Shown here piece by piece: positions 36,301 to 48,490 of a DNA stretch of 64,000 nt (positions are counted from its first letter, which is position 1; each line of letters begins with the position of its first letter). The notes under the pieces are model-generated. The model had not been told where the DNA came from and searched no databases. It saw only the letters and a list, made by a program, of their open reading frames with translations. Source of the stretch: Cymbidium sinense (Eukaryota; Streptophyta; Magnoliopsida; Asparagales; Orchidaceae); the NCBI GenBank assembly GCA_021442155.1, contig CM038215.1, positions 7,712,976 through 7,776,975 on the forward strand. The letters are read 5' to 3'. The position numbers and the translations under genes are program-made.

Positions 36301-39300
36301 AACTAAAGCCAAAATCCTTTTAGTTTAAAAAATAAAACCCTAAACCCTAAACCCTAAACCCTAAAAACCCTAAACCCTAAACTCTAAACACTAAACCCTA
36401 ACCCTAAACCCTAAACCCTAAAAAATAAAACTCAACTAAAAAATAAACCTAAACATAAACCTAAACCTAGAAAATAAACTAAAAAAAAAAAACATAAAAT
36501 AAAGTAAATAAACCTAAAACTAATAAACTAAACAAAATAAAAATAAAAAATAAACTTAAATAAAAACATAAAATAAAATAAAATAAAATAAAATAAAATA
36601 AAATAAATAAAAGATAAACTAAGTAAACTAAATTAACCTAAACCTACTGATTTACTTGGTTTTAAAAAAACCCTAAACCCTAAATACTAAACCTTAAACC
36701 TTAAAAGTTAAACATTAAAACTAACTCTAAACCCTAAGCCCAAAACCTACAACACTAAACCTACAACCCTAAACCCTAAATCCTAAACCCTAAACCCTAA
36801 AAGCATAAACCAAAAACCCTAAACCCTAAACCCTAAACCCTAAACCCTAAACCCTAAGCCCTAAACCTAAAAATAAAAAATTAAACCAAAATCTAAAAAA
36901 TAAAATAAAAATAAAACTAAACTAAAAATTAAACCTAAACCTAAACCTAAAAAATAAACCAAAATAAATAAACCTAAAATAAATGAACAAAAGAAAATAA
37001 AAATAAAAATAAAAAATAAAATGAACTAAAATAAATAAAAAATAAACTAAATAAAATTAATAATCTAAACCTACCATTTTAGTTAATTTAAAAAAATAAA
37101 TAAAAACACCATAAACCATAAACCTACAGCCCTAAACCATAAACCTTAAAATCCTAAACCATAAACCCTAAACCTTAAAGCCTTGAACCCTAAACCCTAA
37201 ACCCTAAACCCTAAACCTTAAACCCTAAAAACCTAAAATCCTAAACCAAAACTAAAGAAAACCTATAAATAAAATAAATAAATAAACTTAAACCTAAATG
37301 AAATAAAAAATAAATAATACTAAAGCCTAAACTAAAACCTAAACCTAAACCTAAACCTAAACCTAAACCTAGTCCTAAATATAAAAATAAAAAAAAAAAA
37401 AAAATCAAAGCTGAACTAACATAAAATAAATAAAAACCTGAACTAAACTAGAAAAATAAAATAAATCTAAAAAACCTAAATAAAATAAAAACTAAATGTA
37501 AAATAAAAATAAAATAAACCTAAAATAAAATAAAATAAAAACCAAATAAAAACCTAAACCTAAAAATAAAACCTAAAAGTAAATAAAAAATTGATCATAA
37601 ACCCTAAACTAAAAATAAAAACAAAAACTAAAGTAAAAATAAAATAAAGAAAATAAAATAAACCTAAACCTAAACTAAAATTAAACCTAAACCTAAAATA
37701 AATGAAACCTAAATCCTAAACTAAATAAAATAAAATAAACTTAAAATAAACCTAAACATAAACTAAAAAATAAAACCTAAAAATAAACCTAAAATAAAAA
37801 CCTAAAACCAAAACTTAAAAAAATAAAATAAAAAACTAAACGTAAATCTAAATATAAAAAATAAAACCTAAACCTAAAAAATAAAATAAAAATAAAACTA
37901 AACTATAAAGTAAACATAAATTAAAACTAAACCTAAAAAAATAAACTAAAATAAAAAACCTAAACCAAAATAAATAAACCTAAATAAAAGTAAAAAATAA
38001 AATAAAATAAAAAAATAAACTAAATAAACTAAATAAGCATAAACCTATTAGTTTACTTGAATTTTTTTTTTAAAACACAAAATCCCTAAACCCTAAACCT
38101 TAAATCCTAAATCCTAAACCCTAAACCCTAAACCAAAACCATAAAACTAGCCCTAAACCCTAAACCCTAAACATACAACCTTAAACCAACAATCTTAAAC
38201 CCTAATCCCTTAAAAATTGTAAACCTTAAACCCTAAACCCTAAACCCTAAACCTTAACCCTAACTCTAATCGCTAAACCCTAAACCCTAAACCCTAAAAC
38301 CCTAAACATTAAACCCTAAACCCTAAAACTAAACCATAAAACCCTAAACCTTAAAACCCTAAACCTTAAACCCTAAACCTTAAACCCTAAACCATAAACC
38401 CTAAACTCTAAACCCTAAACACTAAAGCCTAAAAACTAAACCTTAAAACCTAAACCCTAACACTAAACTCTAAACCCTAAAACCCTAAACCCTGAACCAT
38501 AAACCCTAAAAACATATAAACCAAAACCTAAACTAAATTATACATTAAAATAATATAATTAAAAATCTAAACCTAAATAAAATTAAAAAATAAAAATAAA
38601 ATAAAAACATAAACTAAAAAAAGCAAAACTAAAATCAAAACTACAAATAAATAAAATAAAATAAAATAAACTAAAATAAAGTTAAAGAAAAATAAAAAAA
38701 TAAAATAAAAAATAATAAAAAAAAATAAAAATAAAAAAATAAAACTAAAATAAAATAAATAAAAAATAAAAATAAAACTAAATAAAATCCTAAACTAAAA
38801 TAAAACTAAAATAAATAAATATAAAACCTAAACCAAAATTAAAAAAAAATAAACCTAAAATAAAAATAAAATACACAAAAAAAAAATACCTAAACCTAAA
38901 CTAAAAAATAAACTAAACTAAAATAAATAAAACCTAAACCTAAATCCTAAAATAAACTAAAACTAAACTTAAATACCAAATATTATAAAATAAATTAAAA
39001 TTAAACCTAAACTAAAAATAAAACTATACATAAACCTAAAATAAAACTAAACCTAAACTAAAGAAAATAAAATAAAACCAACCTAAACCTAGAAATAAAA
39101 AAATAAAACTAAAAAAAAATAAAATAATAAAACTCAATTAAAATAAATAAACTAATCAAAACTAAAGATAAAATAAAATAAAAACCTAACTAAAATAAAT
39201 AAACTAAAATAAATAACTAAATAAAAATAAAAAATAAACTTAAATAAAAATAAAAAATAAAATAAACTAAAATAAATGAAAATAAACCAAAATAAACTAT

Positions 39301-39550
39301 AATCGATTTAATTTAAAAAAATAAAATAAAACCTAAACCACAAATAAAAACCAACTTAAAATAAAACCACTAAAATAAAACCATAAATCATAATTCTAAA
39401 CCTAACCCAAGGATAAACCCAAAGCTTGAACTCAAACCTAAACCCTAAATCCTAAACCCTAAACCCTAAGCCCTAAACCTAAACCTAATGAAACTAAATA
39501 AATTTAAAAATAAACCTAAACCGTAAAACCTATTAAACCTAAATCATAAG
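36301..39550. repeat. Telomere-like array, mixed long and short units
   Basis: Anchors lie at 36629-36670, 37061-37098 and 38029-38075, with a decayed one near 39295-39320. The landmark AAAACTAAATGTAAAATAAA is at 37487, 542 bases before its anchor. A pentanucleotide AAAAT run is at 36570-36605. The block ends AACCTAAATCATAAG at gene fragment 3. Confidence 0.85.
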
Positions 39551-39975
39551 AATGACTAGAACTTTGACAGCAAGAACATCACCGTCAACCAAGCTCATTC
39601 TACATCTGGAGGTGGAGGTAAAGGTGGAGACGACGGTTATCTTAGTGGTGGTGAGGAACTGAGGCAATATGGAGGTGGTGGTATAATGGAGGTGGGAGGA
39701 GCAATGGAGGTTATAGCTGTGGTGGTGGCAGAGAAAGAGATCGAGGATATGATGGTGGATCCCACTACTAAGAGGTCAGTGGTTGATAAATTAAAGAATG
39801 GCCTGATCTACTACTTATGGAACTGTGTTTATACGATTCTAGTTATCTTGGGCTTTTGATTTGCTCTATGTGTGCTCATTTCTTATCTATGTTGTCACTT
39901 ATTTCTTAGAAAACTTATTGTGTTACTTGGTTGTTGAAATGTTGATTTTGAATTTATTATCTGTTAAAAGAAACT
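39551..39975 (+). pseudogene. Glycine-rich RNA-binding protein fragment 3 (last exon + 3'UTR)
   Basis: Starts with AATGACTAGAACTTTGACAG (N-D-stop-N-F-D), then NITVNQAHS, the end of the RRM, and a glycine-rich part (SGGGGKGGDDGYLSGGE). A frameshift near 39660 breaks the tail. The 3'UTR (CTTATGGAACTGTGTTTAT, then TTGATTTGCTCTATG, then GTTACTTGG) matches the other copies and ends at TTATTATCTGTT followed by AAAAG. The 5' edge follows AAG at the same base as in fragments 1 and 6. No start codon, no exon 1 and an early stop, so it is non-functional. Confidence 0.85.
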
Positions 39976-42178
39976 AAAATCCCTAAATCATAAACTAAAA
40001 CTTGAACCCTAGACCTAAAACTTAAACCCTAAACCCAAAACCCTAAACTTAAAACCAAAAAAACCCTAAACCCTAAACCCTAAACTCCAAAACCTAAACC
40101 AAAATCCTAAACCCTCAACTAACACTAAACCCTAAACCCTAAAAGCTAAAAAAATAAACCTAAACTAAATAAAACCTAAAATAAAATAAATAAAAAAAAT
40201 TTAAACCAAAATAAAATAAAAAATAAATAAAATAAAAACCTAATATGAAACCTAAACCTAACCTAAACCTAAACCTAAAAAATAAAAGTAAAGTATAAAA
40301 ATAAAATATATAAAAACCTAAATTAAACTAAAAAAAATAAATACCTAAATAAAATAAATACTAAACTAAAATAAAAAATAAAATAAACTTAAAATAAAAT
40401 AAAATGAAAGTAAATAAAATAAAACTAAAAAATAAATAAAATAAATTTAAATAAAAAAAAACTTAAACCAAATAAAATAAACTAAAATAAACAAAATAAA
40501 TAAAACCTAAACCTAAACCTAAAATAAAATAAATGAAACCTAAACTAAACCCTAAATAAAATAAAATTAAAATAAACCTATTTAAATGAAAAAATATAAC
40601 CTAAAATAATCCTAAAAAAAAAAAGTTAAGAAATAAAAAATTAAAACCTAAACCTATACCTAGAAATAAAAATTAAACCTAAACCTAAAAAAATAAAATA
40701 AAATAAGACTAAACTAAACAATAAACCTAAACCTAAAAAAATAAGCTACAATAAAAGCCTAAACTAAAATAAATAGACCAAACTAAATAAAAATGAAAAA
40801 TAAACCTAAATAAAAATAAAAAATAAAATAAACTAAAATAAATAAATAATAAACTAAATAAAATACATAAACTTAAACCTATTAGTTTACTTAATTTTTT
40901 TTTTGAAAAGAAACCCTAAACTAACCCTAAACCTAAACCCTAAATAAACCCTAACCCCAAATCCTAAAATAAACCCAAAACCCTAAAAACCAAAACCTAC
41001 TAAACCCTAAAAGCCAAAAACCAAAACTAAACCCTAAACATTAAATCTAAACCTAAATAACTAAACCTAAGGTAAACCTAAACCCACCTAAAAAAAAATC
41101 CTAAACCTAAAGCCTAAATAGTAAACCCTAAACCCTAAATACTAAACCCTAACCATAAACCCTAAACCCTAAACCGTTAACTAAATAAACCCAAAAAAAT
41201 AAAATAAATAATAAAACCTAAACCTAAATAAAATAAAATAAAATAAATTAAATTAAAACTTAAACTAAACCCTAAACCTAAACCTAAAAATAAAAAAAAT
41301 AAAAAATAAAAATCTAAAATAAAATAAAAAAAAAAACTTAAACTAAAAAAATAAAATAAACCTAAGAATAAAAACCTTAATAAAATAAAACTAAATGTAA
41401 AATTAAAATAAAATAAACCTAAAATAAAATAAAATAAAACTAAATTAAAACCTAAACCAGGAAAAACCTAAAAAATTAAATCTAGAATAAATAAAAAAAA
41501 AAAAACCTAAACCTTAAACTAAGAAAAAGAACCTAAACCTAAAATAAAAATAAAATAAATAAAATAAAATCAACCTAAACCTAAACTAATATAAATAAAA
41601 CCTAAACCTAAATCTAATATAAACCAAACCTAAACCTAAACCTTAACTAAATAAAATAAAATAAACTAAAAATAATCCTAAACCTACTAAAAAATAAAAC
41701 CTAAAAATAAACCTAAAATAAAAACCTAAAACATTAACCTAAGAATATAATTTAAAAACCTAAACCTAAACATAAAATATACAATAAAACTTAAACTTAA
41801 AAAAATAAAAAAAATAATACTCTACTAAAAAATTAACCTAAATCTAAAAAATAAAATAAAATAAAAACCGAAACTAAAATAAATAAACTATACTAAATAA
41901 AAATAAACAAAATCTAAATAAATAAAATAAAATAAACTCAAGTAAATAAAAAATAAATAAGTAAACTTAAACCTACTGGTTTACTTAATTTAAAAAAATA
42001 CCCTAAACCCTAAAACTAACCCTAAACCTACAACGCTAAACCTACAACCCTATACCCAAAAACCCTAAACCCTAAACCATAAACCCTAAAACCCTAAAAC
42101 CTAAACCCTAAACCCTAAAACACAAAACCCTAAAAGCCTAAACCCTAAAACAAACAACCCTAAACCCTAAACCCTATG
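39976..42178. repeat. Telomere-like array between gene fragments 3 and 4
   Basis: Directly follows the A-run of fragment 3 with CCCTAAATCATAAACT. Anchors are at 40865-40915 and 41961-42000. The landmark AAAACTAAATGTAAAA-like word is at about 41387, 574 bases before its anchor, and a decayed form is near 40365. The block therefore holds two long-type units of about 0.9-1.1 kb. Confidence 0.85.
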
Positions 42179-42641
42179 AATGGGTAGAACCTTGACGGAA
42201 AGAACATCACCATCAACAAGGCTCAGGCTAAATCTGGCGGTGGAAGCGAAGGTGGAGGTTGCGGTTATCATGGTGGTGGTGGGGATCAAGGGCTGGTGGA
42301 TATAGTGGTCGAGTAGTGGTGGTTTTGAGGTAGAAGAAGGACAATTATGGTGGTGGCGGAGGGAGAGATTGGGGATGTGATGGAAGATCCAGGAACTTGA
42401 GTGGCAAGAGTTGTTTTGATGGAACTAGAAAAACTGACGAATGCCAATCCGATTTGCTGCTTATGGAACTTTGTCTTTATAGTAGAAATAGTTATACTTA
42501 TCTAGGGTTTTTAATTTCCTTTATGAGTGCTCATTTTTTTATCTATGTCATGGCTTGTGTCTTAGAAAACTTGAGGTGTTACTTTGTTGATGAAATTAAA
42601 AGAAGGAATATTGAATCAGAATTTGTTCTCTATTTAAAAAA
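42179..42641 (+). pseudogene. Glycine-rich RNA-binding protein fragment 4 (last exon + 3'UTR)
   Basis: Reads N-G-stop-N-L-D-G-K-N-I-T-I-N-K-A-Q-A-K-S-G-G and then GGGCGYHGGGGD, clearly the RRM end and glycine tail of a GRP7-like protein. A frameshift lies near 42290. The glutamate of the usual VNEAQS motif is Lys here (AAG). The 3'UTR runs from about 42440 to TTTGTTCTCTATTTAAAAAA at about 42640. An 85-codon frame inside the 3'UTR (42397-42654) is not a gene. The array upstream ends CCCTATG and not AAG, so the supposed splice acceptor has mutated. Confidence 0.85.
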
Positions 42642-42689
42642 CCTTAAACCCTAAACCCTAAACCCTAAACCTAAAACCTTAAATTTGAA
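42642..42689. repeat. Residual CCCTAAA stub between gene fragment 4 and repeat B copy 2
   Basis: Only about 40 bases of telomere-like sequence (CCTTAAACCCTAAACCCTAA) remain before repeat B begins at TTTGAAGTGGGAATTAGG. Confidence 0.85.
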
Positions 42690-45600
42690 GTGGGAATTAG
42701 GTTGTAGTACCAAAGTTGTGCTACACCATTTATAGTCTAAAAAGTAATATTTGATGCTCTAAATAAATATTATATGTTGTAGCATAGTATATCATCATAT
42801 ATCATAATATATTATTCTGTGCATTTTAAATTCTTTTAGTATTTTACAATCATGCAGTCAAGCCTACACAAGCATTATTTATAAAAATATTGATTTAGAC
42901 TTCAAAATGGTGGAATTTGGCAAATTCATAATAGGTAAAGTGTGGCATCATAATATATTGATTCAATTTAAAATATGTAAGTGATACAGCTAAATATATA
43001 GCTTTTTATTATTTAGACTAATTTTATGATTTTTTATCTTATACAATCCCTTGTGATGTGATATGAAATATAATATAATATAATATGTTATAGTGTATTA
43101 TAATATAGGATGCCATAATAAAGTGTAGCATCATGCACTATAGCATATTATTATGTATTACTACTTATTATTTAGCATATTTTAGTTTTTCATAGTATGA
43201 TGTAGTAGAGTTTGCACTGGTATAATTCATAAAAATATGGATTTGTAGGCTGAGATGATGGGATTTGGCCAAATTTAAGTTAAGCATTAGGGAACATCAT
43301 TGGGGGTGTGCTATGGTGTGTCATTTAATCAAAAGAATGGAATTTTGCATCCAAAATAATTGTTCATTTTTCAACCAAATTTTGTAAATTTTTTGCTTAA
43401 AAGGATTCATTTTTAGGTGTAATGTAAGATAATATATTATATGAAAGCATATTAAAATATAATGTACATAATAATATAACTTCACATATATATATGAATG
43501 TGGTGGTGTGTTACCAAATGTTATTGTACATTTTAGTATGTTTTACTTTTGTTATAATACATTTGGTCAAAACTCACAAAAATATTAATTTGAAGGTTAA
43601 GATGGATGAATTTGGCCAAATTCTCAGCACACACTAAGAAGCAACACCAAAATTATGCTATTTTGTACCATTTCTAATAGAAAAATAATAATTTGACATC
43701 CAAAATGAACATTATTCATATTTTGAAAAGATTTTTTTATTTGTTCCTTTTAAGTGATTCTAATGAGGTGTAATGTTAGACAATATATTATATTATAGCA
43801 AATTATAATATAACATCATATATTATGATATAATATAGTTTATTAATTCACATTATAATATGTTTAGCATGATATTGTATAGTTAGTTTGAGCATGCAAC
43901 ATCACAAATCATAAAATGTTGATTACAATGTTAAGATGATGTAATTTGAATAAATACATTGTTAGGCTTTCGGTTGAAGTATTAAGGGTGTGCATAAGAG
44001 AAGAAATAAGATTTGATGAGAATTCCATGTCAAGGACATGGATGGAGATCCACTAGGGGATCACACATGCATTGGACATGACATATGAGGGGTCTATGTC
44101 GAGGGTATAGAAGAAGAAAATCTGCTAGGGACAAGGTTTGAATTTGATTTGATTATATGATTTATGGAAAGAAGATCCGCTGGAGATAAGAATCTATAAT
44201 CCACCAGGGATTAAGATCGAATCAACTTTAATTTGTTTTATTTTAATTGATGTGGAGGCATATCTACTAGAGATATGGACTTGAGTCTGCTGGGGATTGG
44301 GTATATGAAACTTCCACTAGGGAATTTGGTTCAGGCTATCCGCTGGGGATTAAGATTTTAGTTTGATTTCATAGATTTGTTTGGGGATGTATTTACTGGG
44401 AATAAGAGTTTGGTTGGATTTTTTTGATTCAGACTCTACTGGGGGAGTTAGTTTAATTTGGCTCCACTTGGGAGGTTAATTTTAAATTTGATTTTCTTGC
44501 TCGACTTGTTTACATATGATTTTGGGCTCCACTAGGGAGAAGGGTTTGATTTAACTCTATTGGGGAAAATCATATTGAGTTTAATTTAATCTAAATTAAT
44601 GTATGGACCCTATCGGTGTGTGAGGAACCCACTAAGAAGGGGCTATATCATCCTTGAACTACCTCAGATTTACAAATCCAAAGGGATAGTCTACTGGCTA
44701 CGGGGTAGATCTAACCAACCAAAGGGGTTGCCTTTTGGTGAGCAATGGCTATGCAAGGAAGAAGGTGCGGCAAACTTACATCTTCTAAAGTAGGGAACAA
44801 TCTCTGGGGTGACTTATTGGTAGCACAATAAATGAAACTTGACTTAAGGGTGACTATTGAGTGAATGTCATTGGGGACTTATATCAATTTAAGAGTAGTC
44901 AAGCGATTCCTATAGGGAGTTTTGTTAACACTGTCCTAAAGATAGGATGCCTACTTGGGAAAAGGTATCGCTAAGGGTGTCTTCCTAATCCACAAGTAAA
45001 TGCATATTTTGTATATATATTTGCATGGACCCTATTGTTGTGTGAGGGACAACACTGAGAAGGGGATATATCATCCTTGACCTATCTCAGATTTATTGGA
45101 CAAAGGGAGAATCTGCACATCCATAGGATGAATTCCCCAGCCACAGGTGTGGTTATTAGGAAAGGGGAACTATCCAATCTAATAATAACCTGGGTAGTGA
45201 CTAAATGGGGTTGCAAAGGTTGTAATCCAAATATAGTACCCATAGGGTAGGTGCTGCTAGGGTCATTATCTTCAAACCTGGAAAAGAAAGCTTATAGGTG
45301 TACGGTGGCCAACTCAAGGAGAAAGTGTAGAAAACTTACATCTACCATGAGTGGTGTATCCTAAGGTGTGAGAACCAACCAACCTAAGGTGTATCCATCA
45401 GCATGAGTGATATATCTGTTAGCATAATCAGAACTAACCAACCTAAGAAGCCCATCGGTGTGCAACGTTAAATCTAGAAAGAAAGCGTGTAGGCTTACAA
45501 CTTTCCAAGTGGAATTGATCATCGGGATAGTCTATCATCAACGGGATAGATGCTATCTGACCTAGAGAGACTACTAAGTGTGGAGCCCTGAGGAAGGACT

Positions 45601-46045
45601 AGACCCAAACTTGAAGTAGTCAGGATGAAAGGAGCCACTAGGGGACTTATCCTAAACCTCAAATCTACTCAACCCACTAAATGTATGAAAGCTAATCCAA
45701 GAAGAAAGCGTACCAGACTCACATCCTCTTAAACGAAACCAACATGAGGTAGCTTACTGGCCACATAGTAAGGCCTACCAAACTAACAAGGCACTCGTTG
45801 GTGTTTAGTGGCCAAGTAAGGAAGAAAAGCATAGCAGACTTATATCCTCCAAAGCAAGAAGACCACTTGGGTGACACTAAAGGTAACGTCGGCGACCTAG
45901 AGAAACTCGAATGTGTGTCACGGGTGTTATCTCAACTCAGAGTAGCCTGAGACAAAAGATTTGTGTTTATTTTATATGTTTATGTGTAGTTTGTGTTTAT
46001 GTTGTGTCAATGAAGTATAGAATGTTGCTCGGGTTCCTTACACCT
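42690..46045 (-). repeat. Repeat B, copy 2: tandem-repeat-rich 3'UTR-like region
   Basis: Colinear with B copy 1 from 43166 on, and with extra sequence on the left (42690-43165) shared with B copy 3 (60066-60540). The ~350-base repeat with landmark TTTGGC(C)AAATT has three units here (42880, 43228, 43577). The CCACTAGGGGA-like zone is 44050-44570. Only one ~390-base unit is present (44598), fused from the two seen in copies 1 and 3. The right part (45190-45960) repeats the GAAGAAAGCGTAGCAGAC words. No conserved coding frame. Confidence 0.65.
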
Positions 46046-46057
46046 ACCCTAAACACA

Positions 46058-46464
46058 TCATGGTAGATTTGCAAACAAGAATACTTTCAACATGGAAGAG
46101 ATTGAATTCAAAATGAAATTTTCATTGATGATAATTAGTTTCAAACATGATTTATAAAATTTCTTTAAGTAGAGCCCATTGATTGGAAGCATTAGGTGCT
46201 CTCTCTTATGATTAATAAGCTGATAAGATCCTCTTTGGTAGGCCTTCTCTACGAAAAAAGGACTTCCCAAGTGGGTTCAAACTTGCCTCCCATCTTACGA
46301 TGTTCAACAATAAGTTTCCTTAGAATTAAAATAAGCTCTCCTACTTGAAAAGCTCTAGGATAGACTAACTTGTTGTGAGCTTGCTTCCTTTCTTTGTATA
46401 ACTCAAGGTTTAGGCATGCCTGCAGGCATCTCTTCTCCAAACCTTCAATCTCTTCTAGCCGCAA
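46058..46464 (-). pseudogene. Integrase C-terminal region, retroelement copy 2
   Basis: Two overlapping open frames give the domain: LELYKERKQAHNKLV, AFQVGELILILRK and EHRKMGGKFEPTWE (46249-46464), then FFVEKAYQRGSYQLINHKRE and LPINGLYLKKFY (46058-46270). A single frameshift near 46260 separates them. This is the DNA-binding end of a plant Ty3/gypsy integrase. The same segment in copy 1 (7881-8354) stays in one frame but has lost part of the KMGGKFEP stretch. Confidence 0.85.
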
Positions 46465-46649
46465 CTTGGCATTCTACTCTCTGCTGTGATCTTGCTACCC
46501 ACAACTATCCTTAGTGATGGGAGTTGGACTTCTAATGGTAGAATGGCTTCAAACCCATAAACTAAGGAGAATGGAGCAGACTAAGTTTGAGTTCTATAAA
46601 TGTTGTGGTTGGCCCAAAAGGCTTCAACTAACTGCTCATGCCACTATCA

Positions 46650-47310
46650 CTTATTATTGTCGAGTGTCTTGTTCAGTATTTGGATGAGAGTTTTGTAGAA
46701 GGCTTCTACTAAGCCATTTTCTCACAGGTAGTTGATGGTAGAATATCTCTAATCTTTGTCATGTCTCTTGAAAAAGTTGTTAATCTTAGCGCTCTTGAAT
46801 GCAGTATAATTATTAGATATAATTCGTCGAGGTGCTCTGAACCTATATATGATATAGTTCTTAAATAACTAGAGCACATACTAAGCTGTTACCTCTTTGA
46901 ATGAAATCACTTTTACCCATTTGGAAAAGTAGTCAGTAGCAGCTAAGATGAACCGATGAGGCTTGGAAGAAGGAGGATTAATCGAATCCACTATGTCGGT
47001 ACCCCAACACTCAAATAGCCATGAAGCTAATGTAGAATGTAGAATGTTGGGTGGTTGGTGTAGGACCACACCATGTATTTGACATTGGTGGCATCGCCTA
47101 GCCATATCAATTCAATCTTTGATCATCAACAGCCAGTAGTATCCTAGTCTCTTGATCTTGGATTTCATCTTTTGACTGGAATGGTTGGCTCCACATAATC
47201 CTGAATGTACCTCTATCACGATCTTACGGGCTTCATCTTTGTTAAACAACATAACCACGTATGATTGAAAGATCGTCAATACAAGACACCATCCACAAGA
47301 TCATAGGAAT
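46650..47310 (-). pseudogene. Integrase zinc finger and catalytic core, retroelement copy 2
   Basis: The HHCC zinc finger reads HSGLCGANHSS (about 47200) and then CHQCQ (about 47090). The core follows: CWGTDIVDSI with the first catalytic Asp (about 47010), HRFILAATDYFSKWVKV, then ISNNYTAFKS at about 46790-46817 where the second catalytic Asp is Asn (46812-46814), then LVEAFYKT with the Glu. Integrase inserts element DNA into the host genome in the nucleus. With the second acidic residue changed and stops downstream this copy is inactive. The 74-codon open part is 46881-47105. Confidence 0.85.
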
Positions 47311-47679
47311 GTGCTCTCTACTTCATCTGATGGCCTTGGGAATTCTCTTGAGGTAGTTTTCCTTTATTTAGGTAATCCATGAATGGTTGCCTCTAATCTA
47401 ACTCCTTGTTCTTCTTGGCAATGGTAACCTACCCTTCAAGAGAGTACTTTTTGATGAGTTCAATATTAATAAGGAATAAGACTTATCTATTTTGGATTTT
47501 TATTGATATGGACTCATCCTTCTGACATGCTAACTCCTTGTCAAGCTTGGCTAAAGCATATGCTACAGTGTTCTCTCCTTGAGGAATCTTATAAACAGCA
47601 ATCTCTAAGATTTGGGCCAATACCTCCATGGTGTACTTATGGTAGTGATGAAGCTTGGGCTTTATAATCTTATAGAACC

Positions 47680-47975
47680 CAGTGATTTGGTTGATAACTA
47701 CCTGAGAATCCCCGAAGATGTTGATGTTCTAGATGCTTAGAGTAACGGCTAACTCCAGAACAATAATCAGAGCCTCATATTTCATTTTTTCTGTTGGTAC
47801 AAAGATTGGACAGATGATATGAGAATCTCATCACATCATGGACCTGAGTTAAGAGAACTATTCCTACCCCTGCCTTACCTAAAATAGTAGATTTTGATTC
47901 TTCTCCTCTTTGAGAGGAAGCCACACCATCAAAGTACATCACCCAGTGGTGAATGCTAGTATCCCCTAAGTTCAT
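47680..47975 (-). pseudogene. Second (Tat-type) RNase H, retroelement copy 2
   Basis: Open frame 47775-47975 holds WVMYFDGVAS with the first acidic residue, GKAGVGIVLL, FSYHLSNLCTNRKNEI and a tail continuing in broken frame. In Tat/Ogre-type elements an extra RNase H of this kind lies between the ordinary RNase H and integrase; it is thought to aid removal of RNA during reverse transcription. The family form has CTNNxAEYEA at the position where this copy reads CTNRKNEI. Its presence after the first RNase H supports the Tat assignment. Confidence 0.75.
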
Positions 47976-48100
47976 GATTTGTTCATCGAGGATATCATCA
48001 CTAAGTAGAGTCGGAAGTGGGTGTGGTAAGAAATCCTCTAGCTTGTCCTTTTACGCGAGGATACAAAGGTAATGTCAAACTGCGAGAGGATCATGGACCG

Positions 48101-48490
48101 TCATGTCAACCATCCAAATAGTGTTGACCGTGTCATGAGATACTGTAGTGGATTGATCCTAGAGATTAAGTTCACCTTATGAGGAAGCATGTAGTGTTGT
48201 AGCTTTTGGGATGCAAAGATTAAAGCTAGGCAATGCTTCTCAAAGGGTGGATAATTAGCTTCAGCAAGGATTAGACAATGGTAGAGGTAGTATAGTGCAT
48301 TTTCCTTCCCTTCATCATTGGCTTGGGCCAACAGAGCACCAAGGGAATCATCTAATCTAGTAGTGTAAAGTATAAGCAGCTTGCCCAGGATAGGACTAGA
48401 TGCCATCATCGTAATGCTTGATGTCTTCGAAGGCATGTTCACACTTGTCATCCCACTTAAACTTGGCATCCTTTTTGACAAATACTGGGA
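48101..48490 (-). pseudogene. First RNase H domain, retroelement copy 2
   Basis: A 126-codon open frame contains LGALLAQANDEGKENALYYL, the EANYPPFEKHCLALIFASQK helix and LQHYMLPHKVNLISRINPLQ, the typical end of the RNase H that follows plant Ty3/gypsy reverse transcriptase. It degrades the RNA strand of RNA-DNA hybrids. The frame is open here but both neighbours are broken, so it survives only as a fragment. It continues directly from the thumb region at 48490-48700. Confidence 0.85.

Noticed and set aside
21279..42178. A true chromosome end
   Set aside because: Telomere words are degenerate, mixed with A-rich units and gene fragments, and ordinary repeat DNA follows on both sides, so the array is interstitial.
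42397..42654. 85-codon plus-strand frame with a hydrophobic middle
   Set aside because: It lies in the 3'UTR of GRP fragment 4 and is not open in the other copies.
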